A stretch of DNA of 64,000 nucleotides, taken from positions 61,071,981-61,135,980 of the forward strand of contig OX375875.1 in NCBI GenBank assembly GCA_947359465.1, in the 5' to 3' direction. The position numbers and the translations under genes are program-made. Numbering within the stretch: the stretch's first letter is position 1; every line of letters starts with the position of its first letter. This stretch comes from Metellina segmentata. Taxonomy: Eukaryota; Arthropoda; Arachnida; Araneae; Tetragnathidae. The notes beneath the pieces were generated by a model. It did no database searches, was not told the DNA's origin, and saw only the letters and a list, made by a program, of their open reading frames with translations. Positions 38,671 to 47,940 of the stretch are shown here, one piece after another.

Positions 38671-39734
38671 TCATTCTTTTTCAAAATACCTTCCCTCAGA
38701 TGATATGCAAAGGTCCCATCGTTCAACCCACTTTTCAAAACAAGTAGAGAAGCCTTTTTCTGGAAGCTTCTTCAAAGAACCCTGCACTGCTGAAATAACT
38801 TCAGAATCTGTATTAAATTTTTTTACCACGGAGCTTCTCCTTCTACGTCGGAAGCAGCCAGAAATCGCATGGTGCGAGATCTGGACTGTAAGGGGGATAT
38901 GGTATGATTTTAATATTACATTTACTAAGATATTGTTGAACAGAAGTAGCGACATACGGGCGAGCATTATCGTGATGTAATGTCCAATTCTCTACCAGTT
39001 CATGTTGTTTTCTCCATATGTGTTGTCGAAAAATTTTCAAAACTGAAATATAATATTCACCATTCACAGTAGTTTTTGGAGGCACAGCATGCTGATTAAT
39101 TGCACCTTTATGATCAAAGAAAATAATCATCATGACGTTTCCAGCAGATTTGGTTTGTCGGATATTTTTCTGAAGCTGAGAATCAGTGTGTTTCCATACA
39201 CTTGTTGCGGACTTGGTAAAGGAATCAAAATGATACAACCAAGTTTCATCACCTGTTATCACACTTTAGGAAATCCAGATCATTTTGAAGCATCTGTTTC
39301 CACTCACAACATTAGTGAATTCTTGTTTGCATAAGTTCTTTAGAAAGGTGATGAGGGACCCATCTGGAACAAACATGGTGAAGCTGTAAATTGTTGCGTA
39401 GAATGCGAAATATCGACGTTTTCGAAATGTTATTTGGTGCCGCTATCTCCTCACATGTCATTCGCCGATTTTCTTGCAAGATTGCCCACACAGTGTTAAC
39501 ATTTCGATCATTCACAACACTTTCTAGTCGGCCAGGCTTAGGAACCAGTTCTGCAGACTAACGTCCTTTTTTGAAATCACCATGGCATCAAAAAATCTTA
39601 GACTCACCAAAACATTTGTCTTTGTAAGCTTCTTTCATTAACTTAACTGTTTCTGGTGCTGTTTTGCTAAAACGATAGCAACATTTTATGGCAGAACGCA
39701 TTTTGCTTTTTAACTTTGAATCACTCACCTCCAT
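38671..39734 (-). pseudogene. mariner transposase (DD34D), frameshifted
   Basis: Order of parts along the minus strand: start at 39734; a helix-turn-helix region with KLMKEAYKDKCFG, then SAELVPKPGRLESVV, NDRNVNTVWAILQENRRM and SRWVPHHLSKELMQTRIH; the catalytic domain with ITGDETWLYHFD (first Asp), NWTLHHDNARPYV (second Asp) and YPPYSPDLAPCDFWL (third Asp); and the C-terminal FEKWVERWDLCISSEGRYFE ending at a stop at 38671. Exactly 34 residues separate the second and third Asp, so all three catalytic residues survive. Lesions are a stop and frame change near 39590-39540, one between the two main domains (about 39270-39310), and one just after FWLLP (about 38845). It is a recent-looking pseudogene. 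Confidence 0.92.
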
Positions 39735-39812
39735 TTCTGTAGGGCAAATAAAAACAGTTCTTTAAACAAGCATGAAACTAAGAAAATAAAATCGTTTGAA
39801 TTATTTAGAATA

Positions 39813-41073
39813 CTAGGGGGCTCCGCCCCCTGCTCGCTTACGCTCGCCAACCCCCGGGGATTGCTGCGCAATCCCATTTGGTTTGCTTCGCAAACCAACA
39901 CTTCTTTCACAGATGTCATTTGGTTTGCTTCGCAAACCAACATTCCTTTCACAGAGTGAAACTATCTGAATAATTCGTATTATGCTGATTTCACTTTCCG
40001 GTACATGACGTCACAGCGAGGGCAACGCAATCCCGTTTGGTTTGCTTTCTCAAACCAATACTTCTTTCGCAATTGATTTCACTTTTTTTTTGCTTTAACA
40101 CTTAATGCACCCTAAACTAATAGCCGCATCAGTAAAAATCTTCTGTATCTTGTTCCCTGTACCTTTTGATTGCATCGAATTTATTTATGAACCAATTTTA
40201 AAAATAATTGTACCGTAAGAAAGAGTACATTGTGAGGTATACTGCAATATTTTTAAAATTAAAAACTAACAGTAATACTATATAGATATGACCATTTTAG
40301 TTTTGTATCGGAAGTTACGATCTGAAAGTTCCGAAAATTGTATGACCTACTTTTAATTGCATCGATTTTGTTTATTAACCAATTTGAAAAATAATTGTAC
40401 CATAAGAAAGAGTGTAATGTAGTGTATTCAGTGATGTTCTCAAATTTAAAAAATAATGGTTTTTGCCGTAGACATAACGGTTTTAACAAAACGTAGCGAA
40501 AATATCCGAAGATTCCGAATTTGTATCACGAACTTTTGATCGCATCCAATTTAATTATTAACCGATTTCAAAAATAATAGTACCGTAAGAAAGAGTATAT
40601 TCTGAGGAATACTGCGAGATTTTAAAAATTAAAAACTAATAGTAATTAGATATAGATACGGCAGTTTTAAAAAAAAGTAACAAAAATGTCCCGATTTTTC
40701 CCGAATTTCAAAAAAATATTATCAAGAACCACATTTAAATTTCAAAAAAAACTCGACGAGCTGCAAAAATTTACGTTGAGAGGTACTCTTAAAAAAAACT
40801 CACGACTAAAGACTGAAATTTTGAATGTGTTTTGCTCACTCGCGGAAGAAATTTCACTTCTTCAACTTTAACACTTAGTAAAACCTAAACTAATAGCCGC
40901 ATCGGAAAAAAATCTTAATAATTATCCAGGGAATACGATGAAGAACAAAGCATGTTAATTTCATATTTTTCCGATCAGTACTTTCTCGGGAAACCGTCTA
41001 AGAATGGAGCTAAACAACAAAAATTTCAATTCTGCGGCGGCGGCGGCGGTAACTTTTTTTTAATATAGAGAGA
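39813..41073 (-). mobile_element. Non-autonomous Helitron with internal tandem repeats
   Basis: On the minus strand it starts TCTCTCTATATTAAAAAAAA and ends GGGGGCGGAGCCCCCTAG; host bases are A (39812) and T (41074), the Helitron target. The 3' part carries a series of hairpins: GGGATTGCTGCGCAATCCC and, twice, TTGGTTTGCTTCGCAAACCAA. A CRE palindrome TGACGTCA is at 40006-40013, and a (GCC)n/(CGG)n run of seven triplets lies at 41034-41050. It sits in the mariner leader between transposase start and terminal repeat. No Rep/helicase protein is encoded. Confidence 0.88.
40166..40720 (-). repeat. Three tandem ~185-bp units inside the Helitron
   Basis: Units begin at TTGATTGCATCGAATT (40166), TTAATTGCATCGATTT (40353) and TTGATCGCATCCAATT (40536), each followed by TACC(G/A)TAAGAAAGAGT and an A-rich AAAAATTAAAAACTAA-type segment. 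Units differ by about 20-25 percent by eye. Internal tandem repeats are common in non-autonomous Helitrons. Confidence 0.88.
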
Positions 41074-41889
41074 TTTATAATTGTACAGTTAACAGTTTGA
41101 AAAAAATCGCCTGCACTTTTATTTTTTAGTTTCGCGGTATTGCCACTACGTTAAAAATTCACTCTCAGTCTTTATGGAATGCCCTTTGTAGTTTACATTT
41201 CCTCGTCCTTTTGTAGATCAGTAAAGAACTCATCGTATACGCTTAGGTATTCCAAGCAGGTTAAATAATTTCCTTTCCTATTAGAAACTTTGCCTTCATC
41301 GTGACCCCTAAATCCTAATCCAAAGCGACTCAATAATTCTATTGTTTGATACAATTCTTACCAGCATATTTCTCCAGAAGCATACTTCTTCTTCCTTTTC
41401 CGGTAATAGTTTAGTATCAATTCTATTGAATTTTGTTGATCTTTCCCACATAGTACACATGGCTGACATGTCTTCTTTTAAAACCTCGTGGTCCGATAAA
41501 ATAACAGTAATTGATTTCTAATTTGAAAATATTTAGACTTTGATGCTGAGAAAAGTTTGTGCAAGGGTAGCAGTAAACACTTTTGCTTGTTTCTGAAGAT
41601 ATCAGCCAATTTCTCTTTTCTATAATTCCATTTTATATCTTTCGGTAAAAATTATCATAAGAGAGTCCTCTGTAATACACTTCATCTCTGTCTTCATACA
41701 CAGATTTCAAATTCTCTATATTCTTAATATTTTTTCGTTTGTTATTAAGAATATGGTCAATATTAGCATGTGTTAATATTGATGCCATAAAGCTATATCA
41801 TTTATTACTTCGATGTCCATGTCGAGGCGTCTTTCTGGACTATCTCTATCTTCTGCGTTTTCACAATTCCTTTTTTCAGGTCACAACAT

Positions 41890-42560
41890 TCTTCAAACCT
41901 TAATGAAAAGACATTTTAAGACCTCGGGGCCCTTTGGTATTCCGGGGCCCTACGCGGCAGCTTAATCCGCCGCTGAGTGTGAGCGATTTTGAGGTTAAAC
42001 GACTTCACTTGAAAGCGTTATTAGTTATTTTTTTGGAAGCTTTTACATATGTAGCAGTTTTGTGTGACAAATTTTTTGTTTTTACCAGTTTGAAATTTTT
42101 TGTACTCTTTATAGATATTTGCCCATACACTAAAGTGAGAATTTGTATTAAAAGTTGATATTTTTTAATTTTTTTAAAAATAATTTGTATAAAATTAACA
42201 AGAAAATCCCGAAATTCTGCTTTTTCCCCTTCAAAATTAATAAATAAGTAATAATCTTCAGAAACAAAATGGTAACTTCAATATAATCTGATGCTGGCGA
42301 AACATGTTAGGAAAAGTTTTAAGTTTATTTTTAAAGAACGTTTTAAAGTTTATATTTTTAAAAGTTAGTGCCACACATGTTAAAGCAGTTTCTTCGAACC
42401 TTAATGAAAAGACATTTTAAGACCTCGGGGCCCTTTGGTATTCCGGGACCCTATGCAGCCGCTTTATTTGTCACTGAGTATGAGTAATTTTGAGGTTAAA
42501 CCACTTCACTTGAAAGCGTTATTAGTTATTTTTTGCAAGCTTTTACATACGTAGCAGTTT
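41890..42560. repeat. 501-bp direct duplication containing the hAT right end
   Basis: 41890-42070 (last 85 bp of the hAT plus its flank) recurs at 42391-42570: CCTTAATGAAAAGACATTTT, CCTCGGGGCCCTTTGGTATT, then GAGTATGAGTAATTTTGAGG and CACTTCACTTGAAAGCGTTA. Between the two lies block X (42088-42365), which also matches 33312-33585. The second copy has lost part of the terminal repeat (GCTTTATTTGTCACTGAG in place of the intact end), so it is an older, decayed duplicate. Confidence 0.88.
42088..42365 (+). repeat. Duplicated block X, copy 2
   Basis: Same-orientation match to 33312-33585, lying within the 501-bp duplicated unit. It lacks the C-run seen in copy 1 (CCCCCCCCC near 33442). Confidence 0.85.
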
Positions 42561-42570
42561 TGTGTGAAAA

Positions 42571-43629
42571 GGTTTTTGTTTTTACTAGTCATTTTTGAAA
42601 TCTAAAGAGCTAAAAGGAAAAGCAAAATAGAGCTTTGGATCCATGCTACATTTCCATTCAAAATTCGAAATTATACTCTCAATTTCTACATACAACTCTC
42701 ATGAAAAGATGCCAACAAACAAGAACAACTCATACCGCCAAATGCTTATAAAAATTCAGAGTGGAATCAGCAAATATCTAGAGAAGTTCCGACTAGTATT
42801 TGAGCGATAATTTTTAAAAATTTAAAATTCTCGTAAAGGTTAATTTACAAGTTCAAGGGAACGCACAACAATCCCCCCAAACACAACTTTCATATTTAGA
42901 TTTAATTTGCTTAAAACTTCAAAAGTTTCTCAGGGCGCTTTTCCAGGAACTTCCCAGAAAAAGGAAAAAAGAGGAAAAATTAGCCAGCCGTCGCCTTTCC
43001 TTTCAGCAGCTACGAGTGGCGCGATCCGAAATAATTACACGAGGGTTCTCAGCGAATAAATTAATTCTTTAAAGTTCAGAAAAATTCATTCACGTTATCA
43101 ATTATCTTCAGTTGAGATTGGGCTGTTCAGAAAATGGAAATGAATAAAAAAATAAAACGGAGACCTTTAAATGAGCCACTTTAACTCTCCGCAAGGGCCG
43201 AATCTTTTTCGATTATCAAAGCGAAAATGTAACGAACTCCTTTATGCCGTTAAGGATGGTATAACTATCATTTTTAAAGAGGTCTTCACCCACTCAAGAC
43301 CCCCTCCAAGCGAAAATTCTGTTTCTAAGTAGTACTTATTCTTGCAGGAATAATCACTATTTACAATTGGGTGCGTGAAAGCACTCGTTCGAATTCGAAG
43401 CAATAATATGATGTCATTACGTCGACTTCGAACCGATATGACATGAAAGAGCTAATTTCTTTAAAATAAAAAACCACTGCAATAGCCGCCGCGTAGATCA
43501 TGCTAGAAAAGCGAATGTAAATTATGGTAAACATGATTTACCAATCCCCATGAATAAATGGATGCAATTAAATAATGCTGAAACCCACAGCAGAAAAAAT
43601 TAAAAAGATTAAAATAAAATGTTATTCTA
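42571..43629. other. Single-copy sequence
   Basis: No gene or repeat recognised. Confidence 0.4.
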
Positions 43630-43632
43630 TTA

Positions 43633-44064
43633 GGCCCCGGAGCACACATCCGGTTTTTCAACGTGCGGCACCGAAGCCCAACTATGCACGCATAACCGTG
43701 AAATGACGCAAGTACTCATTTCGCGCCATTTGCGATAAATATTCTATCGAAGAAAACGTGTTTATTTCGCTTACTTGGTGTACAAAAAAGTATATTTTGA
43801 AACAAAATATACGTTACTGGATACAACCATTTATTAATTATTATTTATATTCCATTTATTTATAAAAACAAGGTACTTCAGAACGGATACGCGTGTGCGG
43901 CGAGATGCTGCGCTGTAGGGAACTGCAGTACAAATTGCAAGCAAGTTGGACGTGCGTCGAAGGACGCATGTGAACGCTACTCCAATGTATCTAATGTATC
44001 TAAGACCGCACTTGCATTGCGGCAGCGGGGCCGCACGTTAAAAAACTGGATGTGTGCACTGGGC
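43633..44064 (-). mobile_element. PIF/Harbinger-like MITE, copy 2
   Basis: Ends GGCCCCGGAGCACAC and GTGTGCACTGGGCC, flanked by TTA on both sides (43630-43632 and 44065-44067), a perfect 3-bp duplication. It is in the opposite orientation to 26811-27260; shared internal words include AAATGAGTACTTG (as reverse complement), TATTCCATTTATTTAT and CCGCACTTGCATTGCGGCAG. Confidence 0.9.
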
Positions 44065-44067
44065 CTT

Positions 44068-44446
44068 AGATCCAATAGAGTAGTGCATACATGCCTCCGG
44101 CGCTGCTGCGGCGCCGCACGTCCAATTTGCGTGTAATTTGTACCGCAGTTCCCCACGGCGCCACAGCTCGCCGCACACGCTTCTCCGGTCTCAAGTACCT
44201 TGTTTTCATAAATAAATGGAATATAAATAATAGTTAATAAATGGTTGTATCCAGTAACGTCTATTTTGTTTCAAAATATACATTTTTTACACCAAGTAAG
44301 CGAAATAAACAAGTTTTCTTCGATAGAATATTTATAGCAAATGGCGTGAAATGAGTACTTGTGTCATTTCACATGTATGTGTGCATAGTTGGGCTTCGGT
44401 GCTGCAGTGGCGCCGGACGTTGAAAAATAGGATGCGTGCACAGGCC
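44068..44446 (+). mobile_element. PIF/Harbinger-like MITE, copy 3, 5'-truncated
   Basis: Begins abruptly at GATCCAATAGAGTAGTGCAT, which in copy 1 is internal (after ATTA near 26880-26885), and runs to the end GCGTGCACAGGCC before TTA. It touches copy 2 head to head. Copy 1 has a TTA at just this internal place, so copy 2 may have landed in copy 3, but the missing ~70 bp of copy 3 is not found on the far side of copy 2. Confidence 0.88.
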
Positions 44447-44566
44447 TTAAAGTTTACTTTCTTTTACAACACTATACATTAAAAAGGACATATTTTTACG
44501 ATACTCTTAAAGCAACATGAATGCTCTTCATCGGCTCTGAAAGGGACGAACTGACGCCTATTTTTA

Positions 44567-44880
44567 AAGGTAGGTAGGAAAGAAGTTAATGAGCATCAAA
44601 CTGGAACAACAATATGGGTTAGTGTCGAAAGTCCAGGACCAATCCCGAAGTCCAAGTCCAAAGACAACACCTCTTAATTTTAAATCACGGTCAGATGACG
44701 TGAACATCTGAACTGACTTCCTACTCTCCAAAATTCCTCACTTGGAGATCATTTGCGGTCACAACAGGTTTAACATGCACAGTCCCCCGTGTACACGACT
44801 TTCTCTGGCTGAAGATAGTTTCCAGCTCGCAACCTTACGGTTGCTGATCCGTTGCTCTTACAACTAGGTTACCGGGTGTT
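44567..44880 (-). mobile_element. SINE-A copy, nearly complete
   Basis: Tail GGTAGGTAGGAAAG, body words CTCTTAATTTTAAATCACGG and CCTACTCTCCAAAATTCC, then a well-kept antisense tRNA-like head (TTTCCAGCTCGCAACC, CGTTGCTCTTACAACTAGGT). Confidence 0.85.
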
Positions 44881-44895
44881 GAAACTCAAATACTG

Positions 44896-44911
44896 ACCAG
44901 AGGGCGCTGCG
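44896..44911 (+). promoter_or_regulatory. CTCF-like motif
   Basis: ACCAGAGGGCGCTGCG fits the core of the insulator-protein CTCF recognition sequence. One match in 64 kb can arise by chance, and binding is not shown by sequence alone. Confidence 0.4.
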
Positions 44912-46316
44912 TGCACTCTGACGTGCGATGTAAGTTGAAGCTCTAGTTACAACTGCTTTGTAAACGATGTGACGCCATGATTGCGATTTTGTGTTTCTTT
45001 GTTGTGTTTTATGATAAATAAAACGGATAAAAAGAATTAAAGATTTAGACAACCCGTCTGACAGGTAATAGAACCTTTTCAAATTCATTTAAGAACTATG
45101 TGAATTAGAAGTTTAACTCAGGGGCCCCTATTATAAAGGAGCACCCAGTATGAACCGGGGCCCCGTTCGTGTGCAAAGAGTTAAAAATGTTAAAAGATTG
45201 AGGGTTGTTTGGGTTTTATGTTCAAGATATATTTGGAAAAGATTAAAAACAAAAGATGCGAGAAGTTCTGTATGATCAATACGCAATCTTACTCTCTTTG
45301 CAATTTTAACAGACCAAAATTTTAAATTGCAAAGAATTTATTAACATTATGACATTTACAGCGATACACAACGATTGATACATCATTTGGTATTTACCAA
45401 TACAGACGCATTTTCGTAAAGAGTATGAGATATTGCCTTAGTGTAAAATGCACTTTCCCTACTAGTTAGAAAGTCTACTTGAAATCCAGTAGACTCTAAA
45501 ATCAAGTACAGTTGGCAGCTACATATTCTAATCCACAGATAGAAATTCTCGTCAAGTTTCACAGATGTGTCCAGATAAATTGGTTTTCGAGAGCACGACG
45601 GAAAGTCTAAAACTCAGTTCTAAGAAAGAAATAAGTATAAAAGGCTTCCCCTTTTTGGATTCCACTGATTCGATTCGCGTAGAGTCCGAATCATCTCTTT
45701 TATCAGCAATAGCCATTTCATTTTCTCAGAAGTACATTTTTATCCTTTTGCAAAAATGTTACATGTATCTCTGCAATGAAATTCTTTTCACCCGATTTTG
45801 AAAATGTTGAGTGCATTTCCGACATGAACATTTCATTTCCAACCGAGAATATAATCGTAAATTCGTTCACGATTTCCAATTCAACGGGAAAAATTCAAAC
45901 TTTTAAATCTTAGTCACAGATGGAGGACATGGCAATGACAACCATTCAAGTAATAAATACGGTATGACCTTGATTATCAGAGATTATGTCGACCAATTCC
46001 ATAACCTGACACTCGGATAATAGGGATATAATTACTCGAAAGAGGGGCCTATATGAAATTTAAAAAAAAATTACTATAATTCATGTTACTACTACTGAAT
46101 GATTTAAGAAGCAAGGATTAAGGATCTATTCCCGGAATTGCCTCACACCTCGCATTTATTGTGATAATTCTACAATAAATCTGGTCGTGAGGAACCGTAC
46201 TTCTCAAGCTCTTCTATTCTCGCCCATACACAGACGTAAACTGCATCATTCCATCTTGCACATCATCGCATTTTAAACTACATTTTACTTTTTCGTGTTG
46301 ATTGGTAATTGGTAAT
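44912..46316. other. Single-copy sequence, no gene recognised
   Basis: AT-rich. A short GC-rich palindromic stretch (GGGGCCCC-type words) lies at 45121-45170, loosely like hAT ends but without a partner or duplication. Confidence 0.4.
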
Positions 46317-46317
46317 T

Positions 46318-46350
46318 TTAATTAACTTCCTACTAGAGCAGCACAAAGGG
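46318..46350 (-). repeat. SINE-A tail fragment
   Basis: ATTAACTTCCTACTAGAGCA then GCACAAAGGGC; about 33 bp of minus-strand tail. Confidence 0.45.
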
Positions 46351-46479
46351 CAATCTTTTTCATGTTGATAATGAGAGAGATATTGAGATACGTTTATTTT
46401 AGTATATTGAATTTTGTATACTTTTTAAGGGTTGACTTTGTTTTATTGTTTACTTAAATACTTAATCATGCTTTCAATG

Positions 46480-47366
46480 GTGTCCTGCGGTTGCTCAGTT
46501 AGGAGAGCAACGGATTAGCAACAGGAGGGTTGAGAATTCGAAACAAGATTCAGCCAAAATACCATCGTGTATACCAGGGCTCGAAATACCCGGGTGCACA
46601 GGTGCACATGAAAATAAAATAGTGCACCTAATTTTTCCCTCTAGGTGCACACAGGGAACCTATCATTAAAAAAAAAGCGGGGTAACGTATTTTATATTAT
46701 TTTGATGTCTGAACAAAATATTAGTATCGACCTCTCTCGCTCTAAGGGAACGTAATTAAAATTCTTAAATACACACTATGCGAAAACTTTAATCCATAAA
46801 ATAGTATGTAGCAATGAAGGAAAAATACAAACAGAAGAAGGGACACTAAATCTTATGGGTAAAGATCTGCCAAAAACGTAGACGTTTCTGATTGCACACC
46901 AGTGTCGGATGATTACTAAATATTTGTAAGTAATAATTTCGAAGATTAAAAAAAAAATTTAATATTTTTATTTACTTTTTACTTGTAACATATTCAAACA
47001 TACCCAACTAATAAAGTAGTTTACATTATATTAATACTCTTATATTACGTGTTTTTAGATGTGCACCTAAAATATAATCTGTGCACTTAATTTAAAAACT
47101 TAGGTGCACAAGGTGCACCTGTATTAAAAAATCTATTTCGAGGCCTGGTGTACACTGAATCTGGTATACGTTAATCTGTCGTGGCCTCAAATGTCCTCAC
47201 CTTGGTGTGGTGTGGAAGTTTGGAGAGCGGGGTGCCAGCTCAGATGTTGTTCTCGTCATTTGACCATAGCTTAAAATTAAGACTTGTCCTCGACCTTTCA
47301 CATCGGGATTAATCCCGGAATAACCTTTATGTTGCACCACTGTGATGTTAATTAACTTTCTACCTA
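46480..47366 (+). mobile_element. SINE-A copy with 13-bp target duplication, split by a hAT MITE
   Basis: Head: GGTTGCTCAGTTAGGAGAGC and a B-box-like GAGAATTCGAAAC. Body resumes after the MITE with TTAATCTGTCGTGGCC, GGAGAGCGGGGTGCCAGCTC and a (CTAC) tail. CATGCTTTCAATG (46467-46479) and CATGCTTTTAATG (47367-47379) are the duplicated target with one mismatch. Without the MITE the SINE is about 306 bp. Confidence 0.9.
46575..47147. mobile_element. hAT-type MITE inserted in a SINE
   Basis: Ends CAGGGCTCGAAATA and TATTTCGAGGCCTG are imperfect inverted repeats. GTGTATAC (46567-46574) and GTGTACAC (47148-47155) are the 8-bp target duplication with one difference. Just inside both ends, GGTGCAC words recur (CGGGTGCACAGGTGCACATG on the left, GTGCACAAGGTGCACCTG on the right), the kind of subterminal repeats bound by hAT transposases. 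The 573-bp interior is AT-rich and non-coding. Confidence 0.93.
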
Positions 47367-47499
47367 CATGCTTTTAATGTTGCTATAATATTTTAAAATC
47401 TTTTTTATCGAATTTTAGTTTGTCTCGTTCAGTGCAGCAAATCCGTTTTGGCATCTTGAGACTAAAAAGCCAAACCATAGGAAGTATTAAGTGGTATCC

Positions 47500-47940
47500 A
47501 CCGACCCACCCGAAGGTATGCGGCGAAAACCAATGGAAGTGTTATTTTTGTGTGTTTGGCTGTACTGACGAATCTATGGCACTTACAATAATGAGATTTT
47601 GCACACAGGTAGTCCGAATTATTTGCAATTTTTCTATCGCGCCCGAATTTTAAAATTCATTCCAGGAAATTTTTAAATGAATTTATTAATTTTGTTTACC
47701 TTCCGTCCTTCGCTCCGAAATGTGACGTCAAAGAAGAAGCAAGTAGATTTTGCGATTATCACCCAGTGACGTCAGATTTTGTAACCACTCTAAGTTTTCC
47801 GATTCTAGCGTGTTTTGTCAAATGGGAATACGTAGCAATCACCGGAGGTTGACGAACGTTAGCCAGCCGTGATCACGCCTGACCCCACGAAAAGAACTGT
47901 CACGGGCAAGGAAAATTGTACATTACATCGATACCTTATA
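47500..47940 (+). repeat. Decayed Helitron-like fragment (Hel-B-related)
   Basis: GACGAATCTATGGCACTTAC, then AATGAGATTTTGCACACAGG and TAGTCCGAATTATTTGCAAT match the Hel-B element at 25249-26040 (read on its own strand). Two CRE palindromes TGACGTCA lie at 47723-47730 and 47767-47774. Later words (CAATCACCGGAGGTTGACGA) resemble the 3' region of Hel-A. Neither terminus is intact. Confidence 0.65.

Larger units (their letters stand above)
38595..41188 (-). mobile_element. mariner-like element inserted in the hAT transposase, itself split by a Helitron
   Basis: The inverted repeats are GGGCTTTCCATAAAAACTGA (38603-38622) and, on the opposite strand, GGGCATTCCATAAAGACTGA (ending near 41184), each followed by GAGTG/GAGTA. 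TA lies just outside (38593-38594 and 41189-41190). Removing the Helitron (39813-41073) leaves about 1.33 kb, the usual size of a mariner. Taking the mariner out and keeping one TA rejoins the hAT frame around SHDICDGLI, which supports these boundaries. The exact left end could shift by 1-3 bp because its outermost bases are mutated. Confidence 0.88.
37050..41900 (-). pseudogene. hAT transposase, ZMYM-like type, broken
   Basis: hAT transposases cut their element out through a hairpin intermediate on the donor flank. Going down the minus strand: a decayed N-terminal region (about 41900-41190), the mariner insertion, then SHDICDGLI and YYCVVIDSTSDVSHIDQLTF (about 38585-38440), MSGQFSGFQERIKEHSP and IPCTNHSLNLIENFA (38292-38170, the conserved CxxHxLNL block), a helical stretch ending ILLKSLENFIHSF (37926-37750), and near the end ERLNNMAILYIEQEIL (about 37180-37130), the C-terminal dimerisation motif of hAT enzymes. 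Stops and frameshifts separate these blocks. The resemblance is to the transposases that also gave rise to ZMYM-type host genes. The family call is strong; details of the N-terminus are not resolved. Confidence 0.85.
36894..41974 (-). mobile_element. hAT transposon carrying nested mariner and Helitron
   Basis: Left end CAGGGGCGGATCAAG and right end CTTAATCCGCCGCTG are inverted repeats of the hAT type. AGTGTGAG flanks both ends exactly (36886-36893 and 41975-41982), a perfect 8-bp target duplication, so both true termini are present. The transposase runs on the minus strand. Subtracting the mariner (38595-41188) and its extra TA leaves about 2.5 kb, a normal length for a full hAT element. So this was an autonomous-type copy that died by point lesions and by the insertion. 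Its right end and flank recur 501 bp downstream. Confidence 0.93.
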
